A stretch of 52,539 nt of DNA, taken from Eubacteriales bacterium (GTDB lineage Bacteria; Bacillota; Clostridia; Monoglobales; UMGS1388). Both the position numbers and the translations under genes were made by a program. The number at the start of each line of letters is the position of its first letter. Position 1 is the first letter of the stretch. Positions 1 through 9,830 of this stretch are shown piece after piece. The notes beneath the pieces are model-generated. The model saw only the letters and a program-made list of their open reading frames with translations, had not been told where the DNA came from and did no database searches. The stretch spans positions 1-52,539 of the forward strand of contig JAQVYH010000006.1 of assembly GCA_029004515.1 (NCBI GenBank), given 5' to 3'.

Positions 1-182
1 CTATTTGACAAAGTATTTATACAATATTGCGTAAAATATCGACAAAAAGATGTAAAAATATACACAATTTGACGTGGTGCTTTGAATAAAATATTACCAA
101 CGTGTTACATCGTGTAGAATTTGTTTGCATTGTGCACAAAAAACGATATTCAAAGGTATTGCAAATTCAACAATTGTACTTA

Positions 183-296
183 TTGACAAAATTTTTATAA
201 CATGGTACATTATAGGTGCACAGTTGCTAATAATCTTTTTCATTCCATCCCTTATAGGACAAGCCGTCAATCAAGTATTGGCGGTAATTTTTTTTG
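183..296 (+). ncRNA. Candidate small RNA (promoter plus terminator, no ORF)
   Basis: A -35 box TTGACA (183-188) and a -10 box TACATT (206-211) are separated by 17 bp, so transcription would begin near 218. At 263-285 an 8-bp imperfect stem (CCGTCAAT / ATTGGCGG) is followed by a run of eight T, a typical intrinsic terminator. The roughly 80-nt product has no plausible coding sequence, and the next plus-strand gene is more than 6 kb away. It matches no RNA family I recognise (not 6S, SRP or tmRNA as far as I can see). It could instead be the tail of a longer leader or a decayed gene. Confidence 0.35.
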
Positions 297-301
297 CATA
301 A

Positions 302-337
302 GAAAGCCTGAATGTTTTAATTAACATTCAGGCTTTC
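302..337. terminator. Strong hairpin 3' of the SLH gene
   Basis: A 15-bp perfect stem (GAAAGCCTGAATGTT / AACATTCAGGCTTTC) with a 6-nt loop lies 30 bp past the stop codon of the minus-strand SLH gene. T-rich sequence follows on the plus strand (ending CTTTTT), but no T-run follows directly on the minus strand. It is therefore probably a mRNA 3'-end or processing structure for the SLH gene, or a second terminator for the candidate small RNA. Confidence 0.5.
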
Positions 338-368
338 GGTTTAACTTTTTCCAATTGTTGGTAAAGAA

Positions 369-2384
369 TCAGTCTATATACATACTCTCTTCAAGCAATG
401 GATCCATATCTGTATAATTATTTACGGAAAATGCTTTGATATAATCTACATCTGTGCAGTCACTTATGTCTAGTGTGCACCAAACTAGAGAGCCTCTGTC
501 TGCATTAAGGACAGTTTCTTCATAGTTGGATAGTTCCATTTTCACAAGTTCGTTGCTGCTATTGTAAGCGGCAATGATAATGCCTAAATTGATAGGACTT
601 TGTGTGAAGTTTGCCCCTTCTATATAAGCGGTAATAGAGGTGGAATTGCCTATTTTGCTTATTTTTACCTTATCCTGGTCTTTAAAATAAGTAGAGTATA
701 AAGTATAATCGGCAGTTGTTTCTTTGAATGCAGTTATCATATTATTAGCATCCAGATAGAAAGTGCCGGTAGTATATATATCGAAGAGATTTTCCATAGA
801 GTAAAAATAGGCTGGTGCAATTTCATATCTTGTGTCGTTAATTGTTACTGTCTTATCGCTCCAGTCCAACTCAACGATTGTTCCGTCTATAGATTTGTTA
901 GCTAGTGTTGCAGAAATTGATCTGATATCACTTGTATTTTGGTAGTTAAATGGGGTAACCTGCATTGTTAACACATCATAATTCTCAAGATCAAAGGGGT
1001 GTACATTATTGCCGTTTTCATCAACAATTTCAAGATAGCAGTCTGAATCCTCTGAAAAATCAATATAGGATACATCAGATGGACTGGCGGAGATAGGATG
1101 TGCTTTTTTGCTAACAGTATCAACCATCTCAACTACAAAGTTTTCATATACACTTACAAAAGCAAAGTTATAATCATATGTACCTGTGTCAGTACCGCTC
1201 TGGGTAAATTCAATTGTTGTGAATCTATCATTAAACACATTGGTTACACCGTTAATATCGTCTGCAAGCTCTCTTGATGAGAAGGTCTGCTGACTGTTTA
1301 CATAGAATGTGGTGTCATCATCAATATAGAAGGTTTTTATCTTTTCTTCATCCCTATTTTCCCAATATGTAACGGAATAGTATCCACTTTTATCTTCCAG
1401 TTTGATAATATTGTGAAGCTCAACAGTCAACTTGTTTTCATCATGAGAGCTTTCACTAATGACTAGCACAGTCGGACTTTGGTTTATATTTTCTTCAAAG
1501 GTTACAAATACATCAACTTTTCTGCCGAGAAATTCATGGGCATTTGTTTCGCCAATAGAAAGTTTAATTTCATTACCTTCGGAATATTTATAATTTATTA
1601 AGCTGGCTCTTGTCTGATAGTTATTACTTATTGCAAGAAATACTTGGTTTTCCTTAAGACTGTCATTTGAAATTGAGTTGTGTGTGAGAATACCGCTAAG
1701 TTTTACTGCTCCTAGATATTCGCTGAGAGCTGTCTTTTTTGGCTTATATTCAAGCCCGTCATAAATGCGATATGTATAACCAACGTCAGTTGGAAATTTC
1801 TCCATAAGAGGTATGTCAAGTGCGTTGTAAATAAGAGTAGTAACAACCATTCTGGTAACATCCTGTCCTAATGTGCCGCCTGCTCCTTCTGTGAGACCTA
1901 TCAAATTAGCAGTATACAGATATCCTGTTGGATATGTACCTTGCCCCTGAGCATATGGCTCATAACCCAGGGCACAAACAAGCATCATTACGGCTTCTTC
2001 ATATTTAACATTGTCATTAGGACGATATGTTCCATCGTTATAGCCTTTTGTCATGCCGAGCTCATAAGCAGTTTGTATATAACCAGATGCCCAATGGGTG
2101 GAATCTACATCAGAAAAGTCAGTTTCTCTTTGGGTTTTTCCAATGTCATCCATACCCTTAAGTCTGCAAAGTGTTACTGAAAACTCTGCTCTTGTCATAT
2201 TGCCATTGCCCATCCACAAATTATCTTCGTAGCCAGCCATAAGCCCAAGCTCATAAACTGCCTCAACCATTTTTTCTTCGTTGCCTGTTACATCTGTAAA
2301 AGAGCTGGCAGTTGCAATAGAAAAGCAGTTCAAAATCATACTGTAAAGCACAAGAATAGCAACAAATATTTTAAAACATTTCAA
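369..2384 (-). CDS. SLH-domain surface protein
   Basis: A secreted, cell-wall-associated protein of 671 residues. The start is TTG, with an AAGGGG ribosome binding site 8 nt upstream. A hydrophobic signal peptide covers about residues 5-27. SLH motifs follow: FTDVTGNEEKMVEAVYELGLM..GNMTRAEF at about 29-75, and FSDVDSTHWASGYIQTAYELGMTKGY..NDNVKYEEAVMML at about 90-136. SLH domains usually bind pyruvylated secondary wall polymer in Firmicutes. A third SLH-like segment (about 145-195) is degenerate. The remaining 470 residues are beta-rich and not recognised; they contain no catalytic motif that I can see. The gene lies 34 bp downstream of ligA on the same strand and could be read through from it. 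Its role (structural S-layer or adhesin) is inferred only from the anchor. Confidence 0.8.
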   Translation of the reverse strand: MKCFKIFVAILVLYSMILNCFSIATASSFTDVTGNEEKMVEAVYELGLMAGYEDNLWMGNGNMTRAEFSVTLCRLKGMDDIGKTQRETDFSDVDSTHWASGYIQTAYELGMTKGYNDGTYRPNDNVKYEEAVMMLVCALGYEPYAQGQGTYPTGYLYTANLIGLTEGAGGTLGQDVTRMVVTTLIYNALDIPLMEKFPTDVGYTYRIYDGLEYKPKKTALSEYLGAVKLSGILTHNSISNDSLKENQVFLAISNNYQTRASLINYKYSEGNEIKLSIGETNAHEFLGRKVDVFVTFEENINQSPTVLVISESSHDENKLTVELHNIIKLEDKSGYYSVTYWENRDEEKIKTFYIDDDTTFYVNSQQTFSSRELADDINGVTNVFNDRFTTIEFTQSGTDTGTYDYNFAFVSVYENFVVEMVDTVSKKAHPISASPSDVSYIDFSEDSDCYLEIVDENGNNVHPFDLENYDVLTMQVTPFNYQNTSDIRSISATLANKSIDGTIVELDWSDKTVTINDTRYEIAPAYFYSMENLFDIYTTGTFYLDANNMITAFKETTADYTLYSTYFKDQDKVKISKIGNSTSITAYIEGANFTQSPINLGIIIAAYNSSNELVKMELSNYEETVLNADRGSLVWCTLDISDCTDVDYIKAFSVNNYTDMDPLLEESMYID

Positions 2385-2418
2385 TTTGTCATCCCCTTAA
2401 TTTATATAAATGTATTTT

Positions 2419-4446
<2,028 letters not shown>

Positions 4447-4497
4447 TCATTAAAATTGTCATTCATTTTGACTAATTTTCCCAATTTCTTCAAAAAT

Positions 4498-4528
4498 AAA
4501 AGTCATTCTTGTGATAAGAATGACTTTT
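4498..4528. terminator. Intrinsic terminator after the DHHW-protein gene
   Basis: A 13-bp stem (AAAAGTCATTCTT / AAGAATGACTTTT, loop GTGAT). Read on the minus strand it is followed by ATTTTTG, 12 bp past the stop codon of the gene ending at 4540. It separates that gene from ligA. Confidence 0.75.
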
Positions 4529-4539
4529 ATGTATTATAA

Positions 4540-5901
4540 TTATAACATCTTGAGCAGTCCATTTCTAAAATCGTCTGATGAAACTCCGCCCGGATAATTG
4601 ATAAAGAGCACATCATCAAATTTTGTAAGTTCATAAAAATCAGTTAGTTTAAAGCTGTTTGGATGCTTTTTATTGTTAAAGTATCTTGGGTCAATTACAT
4701 ATATTTCACTATAGTTATTAACCGCCCATGTTGCAAGGGCGTTTCCGAATGATTCCTTTACTATAAGGAGCTTTTTGTCTGAATAACAGCTTGATTTAAT
4801 AACAGTGACGGGTGCGTCTCCACCGATATATCCAAGATATCCACCGCTTGCAGATACCACCGAGACACCTCTTGATTTATCCTTGAGCCATTTGTCATTA
4901 TATACTGTGGCAGAGGTCTTTACTATTGGCTTGAAATATTCGATTTCGTCAGGGTTGTTTCTCATAACAGCCCCATATGGTGTTTGTGCCAGAAAGTTTG
5001 CCATAGAGCCGGTATATGTCTTTTTCTCCACAGGGAATTGTGAAAGAGGAGGGAGAGAACGATGAGAATATTCAAGGAATTTCTGGTACGCAAAGTAAGC
5101 ACCTCTTTGTGTCCAATGATGGTCGGTTCTGAAATATATATTTTCGTCCTTGTGCTTATCCAGCTCTTCAAAAACATTTATAGGTATTACAGATGGGTCG
5201 AGCTTGTCATATAGACTCGTTACATCACCTATAATACTCTTTACCTTCTCGCCATAATATTCTGTGCCTGTGGGAACTATCATATTATACACATTGCAGT
5301 TTGGAAGCTGCGCTGATGCCTGACTTATAAGACTTGCATAGTCAGAAATATGAGTAAGAACAATTGATTCCATAGCTCGAGTGCCTGAAACAAATATTGA
5401 GCCATACGCACGGGTTGTCTGGGTGCGCATCTCATCGCCAATGATTGTTTTGCTTATGCCACTATCGAACTTTGTGGGTACAAATTCTGCAATTTCTACA
5501 GCAAGGTCTGTGCTCTTTTGCAGTACCTCAGTGCTGATATACAGTACATCGTTGTGAAAAAATGGTGCGTGAGTCACATTGTGCATCTTTGAATTTACAT
5601 TTATACGATCCCTGGAAACAATCATAATAATATTCTTACCATCACCATCACATACAACTGCATAAGCGCTTTCATCCCATTGGACACTATATCCGATTTT
5701 TGTTAATACTTCACGCAAAGGGACAAAAACGGTATTTCCTTGTATAAGTGACTTGTTTTCCAGTATGTAGGTGTCGCCGTTAATTGTAAATGTATTCTGA
5801 GCAGGATTAACTATGAGTGCAAGCCTTGCATATGTCTGCATAGGAATAATTGGTATCAAAGTCAATATGACAATCGAGAGAATCATGAAAAACTTCTTCA
5901 A
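4540..5901 (-). CDS. Stalk-domain DHHW (AlgX-like) cell-envelope protein
   Basis: A 453-residue exported protein. The TTG start has a GGAGG site 10 nt upstream and a signal peptide spans about 1-25 (cut near TYA). Residues about 30-135 form a copper-amine-oxidase-N-type 'stalk' domain (INGDTYILENKSLIQGNTVFVPLREVLTKIGYSVQWD), a common wall-associated module in Clostridia unrelated to copper. Residues about 150-450 resemble the DHHW/AlgX SGNH-like fold; RTDHHWTQRGAYFAY is the diagnostic motif, and KESFGNAL near the C-terminus supplies a likely active-site Ser. DHHW proteins usually sit beside MBOAT acyltransferases that O-acetylate surface polysaccharide. No MBOAT is seen here, so the partner must be elsewhere. 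Function in wall-polymer O-acetylation is inferred from the family. Confidence 0.75.
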   Translation of the reverse strand: MKKFFMILSIVILTLIPIIPMQTYARLALIVNPAQNTFTINGDTYILENKSLIQGNTVFVPLREVLTKIGYSVQWDESAYAVVCDGDGKNIIMIVSRDRINVNSKMHNVTHAPFFHNDVLYISTEVLQKSTDLAVEIAEFVPTKFDSGISKTIIGDEMRTQTTRAYGSIFVSGTRAMESIVLTHISDYASLISQASAQLPNCNVYNMIVPTGTEYYGEKVKSIIGDVTSLYDKLDPSVIPINVFEELDKHKDENIYFRTDHHWTQRGAYFAYQKFLEYSHRSLPPLSQFPVEKKTYTGSMANFLAQTPYGAVMRNNPDEIEYFKPIVKTSATVYNDKWLKDKSRGVSVVSASGGYLGYIGGDAPVTVIKSSCYSDKKLLIVKESFGNALATWAVNNYSEIYVIDPRYFNNKKHPNSFKLTDFYELTKFDDVLFINYPGGVSSDDFRNGLLKML

Positions 5902-6055
5902 TTTATATAAACCTCCAATTTGCTATAACAACTAAAAGTGTTATTATAATGATACCATAAGGCTGAATATATTTCAATATTTTTGAAAATAATAATTTAA
6001 AAAATATGACATTAAGAAATTTTTCGAAATATGTATAATTTTTTTGAAAAAGTGC

Positions 6056-6084
6056 TTGACATTCTATTTTCTTTATGATATTAT
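6056..6084 (+). promoter_or_regulatory. Sigma-A promoter of the tRNA pair
   Basis: TTGACA (6056-6061), a 17-bp spacer and TATTAT (6079-6084) lie about 40 bp upstream of the tRNA-Met. The position fits a short tRNA leader that is trimmed during processing. Confidence 0.8.
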
Positions 6085-6123
6085 ATTGCTTGCGTCAGTC
6101 ACAGAGACGGTCGTAGCAAATGT

Positions 6124-6200
6124 GGCGGCATAGCTTAGTTGGCTAGAGCAATCGGTTCATACCCGATAGGTCGGTGGTTCAAGTCCACCTGCCGCTACCA
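6124..6200 (+). tRNA. tRNA-Met (CAT)
   Basis: A 77-nt cloverleaf with encoded CCA. The acceptor stem GGCGGCA pairs with TGCCGCT (G-U at the first pair). The anticodon stem ATCGG/CCGAT encloses loop TTCATAC with anticodon CAT at 6158-6160, and the T-arm is GGTGG-TTCAAGT-CCACC. The G1-U72 pair argues against an initiator tRNA (which has an unpaired 1-72 end), so this is an elongator Met. A lysidine-modified tRNA-Ile(CAT) is less likely by overall sequence. Confidence 0.93.
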
Positions 6201-6217
6201 ATTACAACTTCATATAC

Positions 6218-6292
6218 GGCCCGTTGGTCAAGCGGTTAAGACACCGCCCTTTCACGGCGGAATCACGAGTTCGATTCTCGTACGGGTCACCA
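6218..6292 (+). tRNA. tRNA-Glu (TTC)
   Basis: A 75-nt cloverleaf with encoded CCA. The acceptor stem GGCCCGT pairs with ACGGGTC. The anticodon stem CCGCC/GGCGG encloses loop CTTTCAC (anticodon TTC), and the T-arm is CGAG-TTCGATT-CTCG. It lies 17 bp downstream of tRNA-Met and is almost certainly co-transcribed with it. Confidence 0.95.
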
Positions 6293-6294
6293 CG

Positions 6295-6326
6295 TCGGAA
6301 CAAGTTATGCTTGTTCCGATTTTTTA
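6295..6326 (+). terminator. Terminator of the tRNA operon
   Basis: A 10-bp perfect stem (TCGGAACAAG / CTTGTTCCGA, loop TTATG) followed by six T, beginning 3 bp after tRNA-Glu. A second 12-bp hairpin (AAATCCTCATTC / GAATGGGGATTT, with two G-T pairs) at 6374-6401 may act as a backup. Confidence 0.9.
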
Positions 6327-6504
6327 TGCAAAAAAATCAGTCACTTGCTTCACTGGTCCTCATCTTCCCCAAGAAATCCTCATTCGTTAGAATGGGGATT
6401 TTTACTTTCATCTATCTTTTATGCTCATACTAAAAAGAATATGAGGGATTTAAATAAGTTAATTAGTAAAAGGTAATAGAGAGGAAGTAATTTATTAGCC
6501 CTTC

Positions 6505-6533
6505 TTGCATTATATCCCAAATTTTGCTATAAT
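6505..6533 (+). promoter_or_regulatory. Promoter of the M14 peptidase-NSS operon
   Basis: TTGCAT (6505-6510), a 17-bp spacer and a perfect TATAAT (6528-6533), 30 bp before the ATG at 6563. A GGGGGAG ribosome binding site sits between them. Confidence 0.7.
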
Positions 6534-6562
6534 AACCTTAATTTCGCTTAGGGGGAGTTGTT

Positions 6563-7624
6563 ATGAAAATTAGTACTGATTTTCTTGGTGGCAATATTCT
6601 AATTAAAGGGCAGGATGGTGATACATTCTACCTTGACTGTGAACTTCGTGACACAGAGGGCGAATGGTTCTACTGGGCTTTTTGTGCGCAGGGTTTTGAG
6701 GGTAGGACAATTAAATTTGTTTTTGAGAAGCCTTGGATTGGATATTTTGGCCCTGCCATAAGCTCTGATCTTAATCATTGGGAATGGCTCAATTCTGGCG
6801 ATGACCATTCTTTTGAGTATACTTTTGGAGAGAATGAAGATAAGGTCTATTTTGCTCATCATCTTCTTTATCATCCGGATCGTTTTGCTTCTTTTGCAAG
6901 GAAGCATGGTTTAGAGATCAAAGAGTTCTGCAACAGCAGAAAAGGCCGTAGTGTTCCCATGGTGGAATTTGGTGAGGGTGACCGACTCGTTATCCTTGCG
7001 GCAAGACATCACGCTTGCGAATCTACAGGCAGTTATGCACTTGAGGGAACAATTGAAGGACTTATAAAGAATCCAATTAATAATTTAAGATATATCTGCG
7101 TGCCTTTTGTGGATTATGATGGCGTTGTTGATGGTGACCAGGGGAAGAATCGGTTCCCACACGACCACAACAGGGATTATCCTGCTGATGCGGGCGCTAT
7201 ATATCCTGAGGTTAAGCAAATCCGTGAAATTGCAGATAATAATGATGTCTTTTTGGCGTTTAGTTTCCATTCTCCTTGGCATAAGGGGGGTCTAAACGAT
7301 AAAGCATTCCTTCCTCAAATGACCCTTGATAAGCTTGATAGACTTGTGGAGTTTGGAAATACTTTTGAAAGTTGTATAACGCAGGAAGCTTTTAAGTATG
7401 AACAGAAAAATGACTATCCGCCTAATACAGATTGGAACAAGGTTGGTATGCCCTGCTTTGAGACATATCTGCTGAATAACAAGGGTAACTATGTGACCAC
7501 AAGTGTAGAACTTGCATATTTTGGTGAGTATAACAACAGAATAACTCAAGATAATACGGTTGAGTTTGGAAGATGCTTCGCAAAAGCAATGAAGAAATAT
7601 GTTGATATAGTCGACAGTAAATAA
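6563..7624 (+). CDS. M14-family zinc carboxypeptidase-like protein
   Basis: A 353-residue protein without a signal peptide, so probably cytoplasmic. The N-terminal about 110 residues form a beta-sandwich like that preceding the catalytic domain in cytosolic carboxypeptidases. The catalytic part has the M14 zinc site HxxE (RHHACE, His150/Glu153) and a third ligand His236 in FSFHSPW. NRDYP (about 203-207) sits where the substrate-carboxylate binding segment lies in M14 enzymes, and SVELAYFGEY (about 313) could supply the catalytic Glu. The expected reaction is removal of C-terminal amino acids, or a related amidase reaction, from an unknown substrate. It is 11 bp upstream of a sodium-amino-acid symporter gene and shares its promoter, which suggests peptide or amino-acid scavenging. 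Confidence 0.75.
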   Translation: MKISTDFLGGNILIKGQDGDTFYLDCELRDTEGEWFYWAFCAQGFEGRTIKFVFEKPWIGYFGPAISSDLNHWEWLNSGDDHSFEYTFGENEDKVYFAHHLLYHPDRFASFARKHGLEIKEFCNSRKGRSVPMVEFGEGDRLVILAARHHACESTGSYALEGTIEGLIKNPINNLRYICVPFVDYDGVVDGDQGKNRFPHDHNRDYPADAGAIYPEVKQIREIADNNDVFLAFSFHSPWHKGGLNDKAFLPQMTLDKLDRLVEFGNTFESCITQEAFKYEQKNDYPPNTDWNKVGMPCFETYLLNNKGNYVTTSVELAYFGEYNNRITQDNTVEFGRCFAKAMKKYVDIVDSK

Positions 7625-7635
7625 GGAGAATTCTT

Positions 7636-9003
7636 ATGAAAAGAGAAAAATTTGGCTCAAGACTTGGTTTCATACTTATTTCAGCAGGCTGCGCTATAGG
7701 CCTTGGAAATGTATGGCGCTTTCCATATATTGTAGGAGAATATGGCGGCGCAGCATTTATTTTGATCTATCTGGCATTTCTGCTTTTCTTTGGTCTGCCA
7801 ATTATGACTATTGAGTTTGCTGTTGGCAGAGCAAGCAGAAAGAGTATTGCAGATTCTTTCCGTGTTCTCGAACCAAAAGGAACAAAGTGGCATTGGTTTG
7901 GATGGGTAGGTATCGCAGGGAACTACCTTCTTATGATGTTTTATACAACCATTACTGGTTGGATGTTTGCATACTGCTATAAGATGATAAAAGGTGATTT
8001 TGTAGGGCAGACTTCCCAGCAAATTACAACCCAGTTTGAAAGTCTTATTGCCAATCCTTTGATAGTTGTGGGATGCATGATTCTTACTACAGTTCTTGGC
8101 TTTGCCATTTGCTCAAGGGGTCTTAAAGACGGAGTAGAAAAGGTAAATAAAGCTATGATGCTTGCACTACTTGGAATTATAATTATTCTTGCAGCTCGTA
8201 CGGTTACACTTCCCGGTGCAGGGGAGGGTCTTAAGTATTATCTTGTACCTAATTTTGAGAGAATGATGGAGCACGGAGTTGGTGAGGTAGTATTTGCCGC
8301 ACTTGGACAGGCCTTCTTTACGCTATCAATCGGTATGGGTTCTATGGCAATTTTTGGTAGCTATATAAGTAAGGAAAGACGACTTTTTGGTGAAAGTATC
8401 TCAATTGCAGTTTTAGATACCTTTGTTGCCTTTGTGGCGGGACTTATTATTATTCCATCTTGTTTTGCATTTGATATTACTCCTGGTGCAGGTCCTGGGC
8501 TTATTTTCCAGACCTTACCTAATGTATTTAATGCTATGTCAGGTGGAAGAATTTGGGGCGCATTGTTCTTTGTGTTCTTGATTTTTGCTGCTCTTTCAAC
8601 AGTTATTGCAGTGTTTGAGAATATAATTTCCTTTGGTATGGATCTTTGGGGTTGGAGTAGAAAAAAAGCTTGTATTGTAAACACTTTCGCAATTATCATC
8701 CTTTCTCTTCCATGCGCATTGGGATTTAATGTTTGGTCAGGTATTGCACCTCTTGGCGCGGGCACAACGATTCTTGATTTGGAGGATTTTATTATAAGTA
8801 ATAATATCTTACCAATTGGCTCACTTATCTATATTTTGTTTGCCGCTCTTGATAAGAAGGGGTGGGGGTGGAATAATTACATCGCCGAGGTTAATGCTGG
8901 TAAGGGAATAGCCTTCCCAGACAAACTAAGAGTGTATGTAAAATATATCTTACCTGCTATTCTTCTTTTTGTTTGGATACAAGGATATATTAATATGTTC
9001 TAA
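7636..9003 (+). CDS. Sodium-dependent transporter of the NSS (SNF/LeuT) family
   Basis: A 455-residue polytopic membrane protein with about 11-12 TM segments. The TM1 signature SAGCAIGLGNVWRFPYIVGE (about 17-36) with the unwound GLGNVWRFP segment is diagnostic of neurotransmitter:sodium symporters. FFTLSIGMGSMAIFGSY (about 236-252) matches TM6 with its substrate/ion-binding unwound stretch. These carriers import amino acids or related amines with Na+. The substrate cannot be read from the sequence. The ATG start has a TAAGGAGAATTCTT leader. It is the second gene of an operon with the M14 peptidase. Confidence 0.92.
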   Translation: MKREKFGSRLGFILISAGCAIGLGNVWRFPYIVGEYGGAAFILIYLAFLLFFGLPIMTIEFAVGRASRKSIADSFRVLEPKGTKWHWFGWVGIAGNYLLMMFYTTITGWMFAYCYKMIKGDFVGQTSQQITTQFESLIANPLIVVGCMILTTVLGFAICSRGLKDGVEKVNKAMMLALLGIIIILAARTVTLPGAGEGLKYYLVPNFERMMEHGVGEVVFAALGQAFFTLSIGMGSMAIFGSYISKERRLFGESISIAVLDTFVAFVAGLIIIPSCFAFDITPGAGPGLIFQTLPNVFNAMSGGRIWGALFFVFLIFAALSTVIAVFENIISFGMDLWGWSRKKACIVNTFAIIILSLPCALGFNVWSGIAPLGAGTTILDLEDFIISNNILPIGSLIYILFAALDKKGWGWNNYIAEVNAGKGIAFPDKLRVYVKYILPAILLFVWIQGYINMF

Positions 9004-9030
9004 TGTTAATTACATTTTAAAAAAGTTGTT

Positions 9031-9063
9031 TGCATGTGGTTGAACGACTTTTTCGACGGTCTG
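9031..9063 (+). repeat. Relic end of the 240-bp MITE-like element
   Basis: The 33 bp differ at only one base from the GTCTG end of the full copy at 21493-21525 (TTGAACGACTTTTTCGACGG core). The rest of the element is missing. As in the full copy, the GTCTG end abuts a terminator hairpin. Confidence 0.75.
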
Positions 9064-9094
9064 GGGCAATAACTACTCTAGTTATTGCCCTTTT
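9064..9094 (+). terminator. Terminator of the M14-NSS operon
   Basis: An 11-bp perfect stem (GGGCAATAACT / AGTTATTGCCC, loop ACTCT) followed by TTTT, 60 bp past the NSS stop codon. Confidence 0.85.
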
Positions 9095-9149
9095 ATGTTG
9101 AATTATTACTTTATTTGTGATAGAATGATTTCATCGAAGATAAAATCAA

Positions 9150-9303
9150 TGAATTGCCTTCGGCATGAATTGAAATCAAAGACTTCATGAATTGAGCCTT
9201 GAGGCTCATGAATTGCACCTATCGGTGCATTGAAAGGCAATTCAATTCATGGAGCGATAGCGAGAAATCATGGCGACAGCCAATTCATGACAACGAAGTT
9301 GTC
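9150..9303 (+). repeat. Array of mini-hairpins separated by ATGAATT/AATTCAT motifs
   Basis: Short perfect hairpins alternate with ATGAATT or its complement: GCCTTCGGC (9156-9164), GAGCCttgaGGCTC (9194-9207), GCACCtatcGGTGC (9215-9228), GGCgacaGCC (9272-9281) and GACAACgaaGTTGTC (9289-9303). A weaker AGCGATAGCGA unit lies near 9253. The stems are all different while the spacers are conserved. The array ends just before the ribosome binding site of the four-helix-bundle gene. I recall similar arrays near such genes in Clostridia, which suggests a small mobile or regulatory RNA module. Confidence 0.7.
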
Positions 9304-9326
9304 AATTAATTAAATGGAGAATGCGC

Positions 9327-9698
9327 ATGAATGAAAATAAACTCGTAGATTTGTCAAAACGATTTGCAGTCGATGTTGTTAATTTATGCATGGAAGTAAA
9401 AGAGAAAAGAAAAGGAAATGTGCTATTAAATCAGCTTTTGCGAAGCGGAACGAGCATAGGCGCTAACATTCATGAAGCAAATTATGCAGCAAGCAAAGCA
9501 GATTTCATAAACAAATTTCAAATTGCGTTAAAAGAATGCTATGAAAGCGATTACTGGTTAGGTCTGTTTAATGAAACTAAAATGATAACTGAAGATGAGT
9601 ATGCCGATATGTATGATAAATGCAGTAAAATCAGAATATTACTTATTTCGTCAATTACAACTGCTAAGAAAAAAACGAGAGGTAAAGAGGACGATTGA
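9327..9698 (+). CDS. Four-helix bundle protein (S23 / 23S rRNA intervening-sequence family)
   Basis: A 123-residue helical protein of the 'four helix bundle' (S23, TIGR02436-like) family, recognised by LLRSGTSIGANIHEANYA and FINKFQIALKECYESDYWL. Relatives are encoded in intervening sequences of 23S rRNA genes in spirochaetes, and the accessory protein Avd of diversity-generating retroelements has the same fold and binds nucleic acid. No rRNA or reverse transcriptase lies nearby. I prefer ATG 9327 (GGAG 7 nt upstream) over ATG 9321. It follows directly on the mini-hairpin array, so protein and array may form one mobile unit. The biochemical function of stand-alone members is unknown. Confidence 0.85.
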   Translation: MNENKLVDLSKRFAVDVVNLCMEVKEKRKGNVLLNQLLRSGTSIGANIHEANYAASKADFINKFQIALKECYESDYWLGLFNETKMITEDEYADMYDKCSKIRILLISSITTAKKKTRGKEDD

Positions 9699-9830
9699 TG
9701 AACAATATGACCTAAAGTATATTGGTAAAAACACTATTTATGATAATATCAAAGCTGGTAGCGTATAAAATGATAACTAATTTTAGAATAACTGTGAGTT
9801 AAAATTTTACTCTTTTGGAGGAGTCTAACA

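Larger units (their letters stand above)
1..368. other. Intergenic region at left edge
   Basis: No protein-coding gene is visible here. The region is AT-rich with several TTGAC-like hexamers (for example at 5-10 and 78-82). It contains the promoter/terminator pair described at 183-296 and a strong hairpin at 302-337. Nothing else is supported. Confidence 0.5.
9004..9326. other. Intergenic region with MITE relic, terminator and mini-hairpin array
   Basis: This 320-bp non-coding stretch holds, in order, a 33-bp relic of the MITE family (9031-9063), the NSS operon terminator (9064-9094) and the mini-hairpin array (9150-9303) that leads into the four-helix-bundle gene. Confidence 0.7.

Noticed and set aside
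6139..6433. ORFs overlapping the tRNA pair
   Set aside because: They are read through structural tRNA sequence and a terminator; no protein is expected.
9150..9303. CRISPR-like array
   Set aside because: The repeated motif is only about 7 bp, the intervals are palindromic and irregular, and there are no cas genes.
9327..9698. Diversity-generating retroelement suggested by the Avd-like four-helix bundle
   Set aside because: No reverse transcriptase gene and no template/variable repeat pair were found in the neighbourhood.
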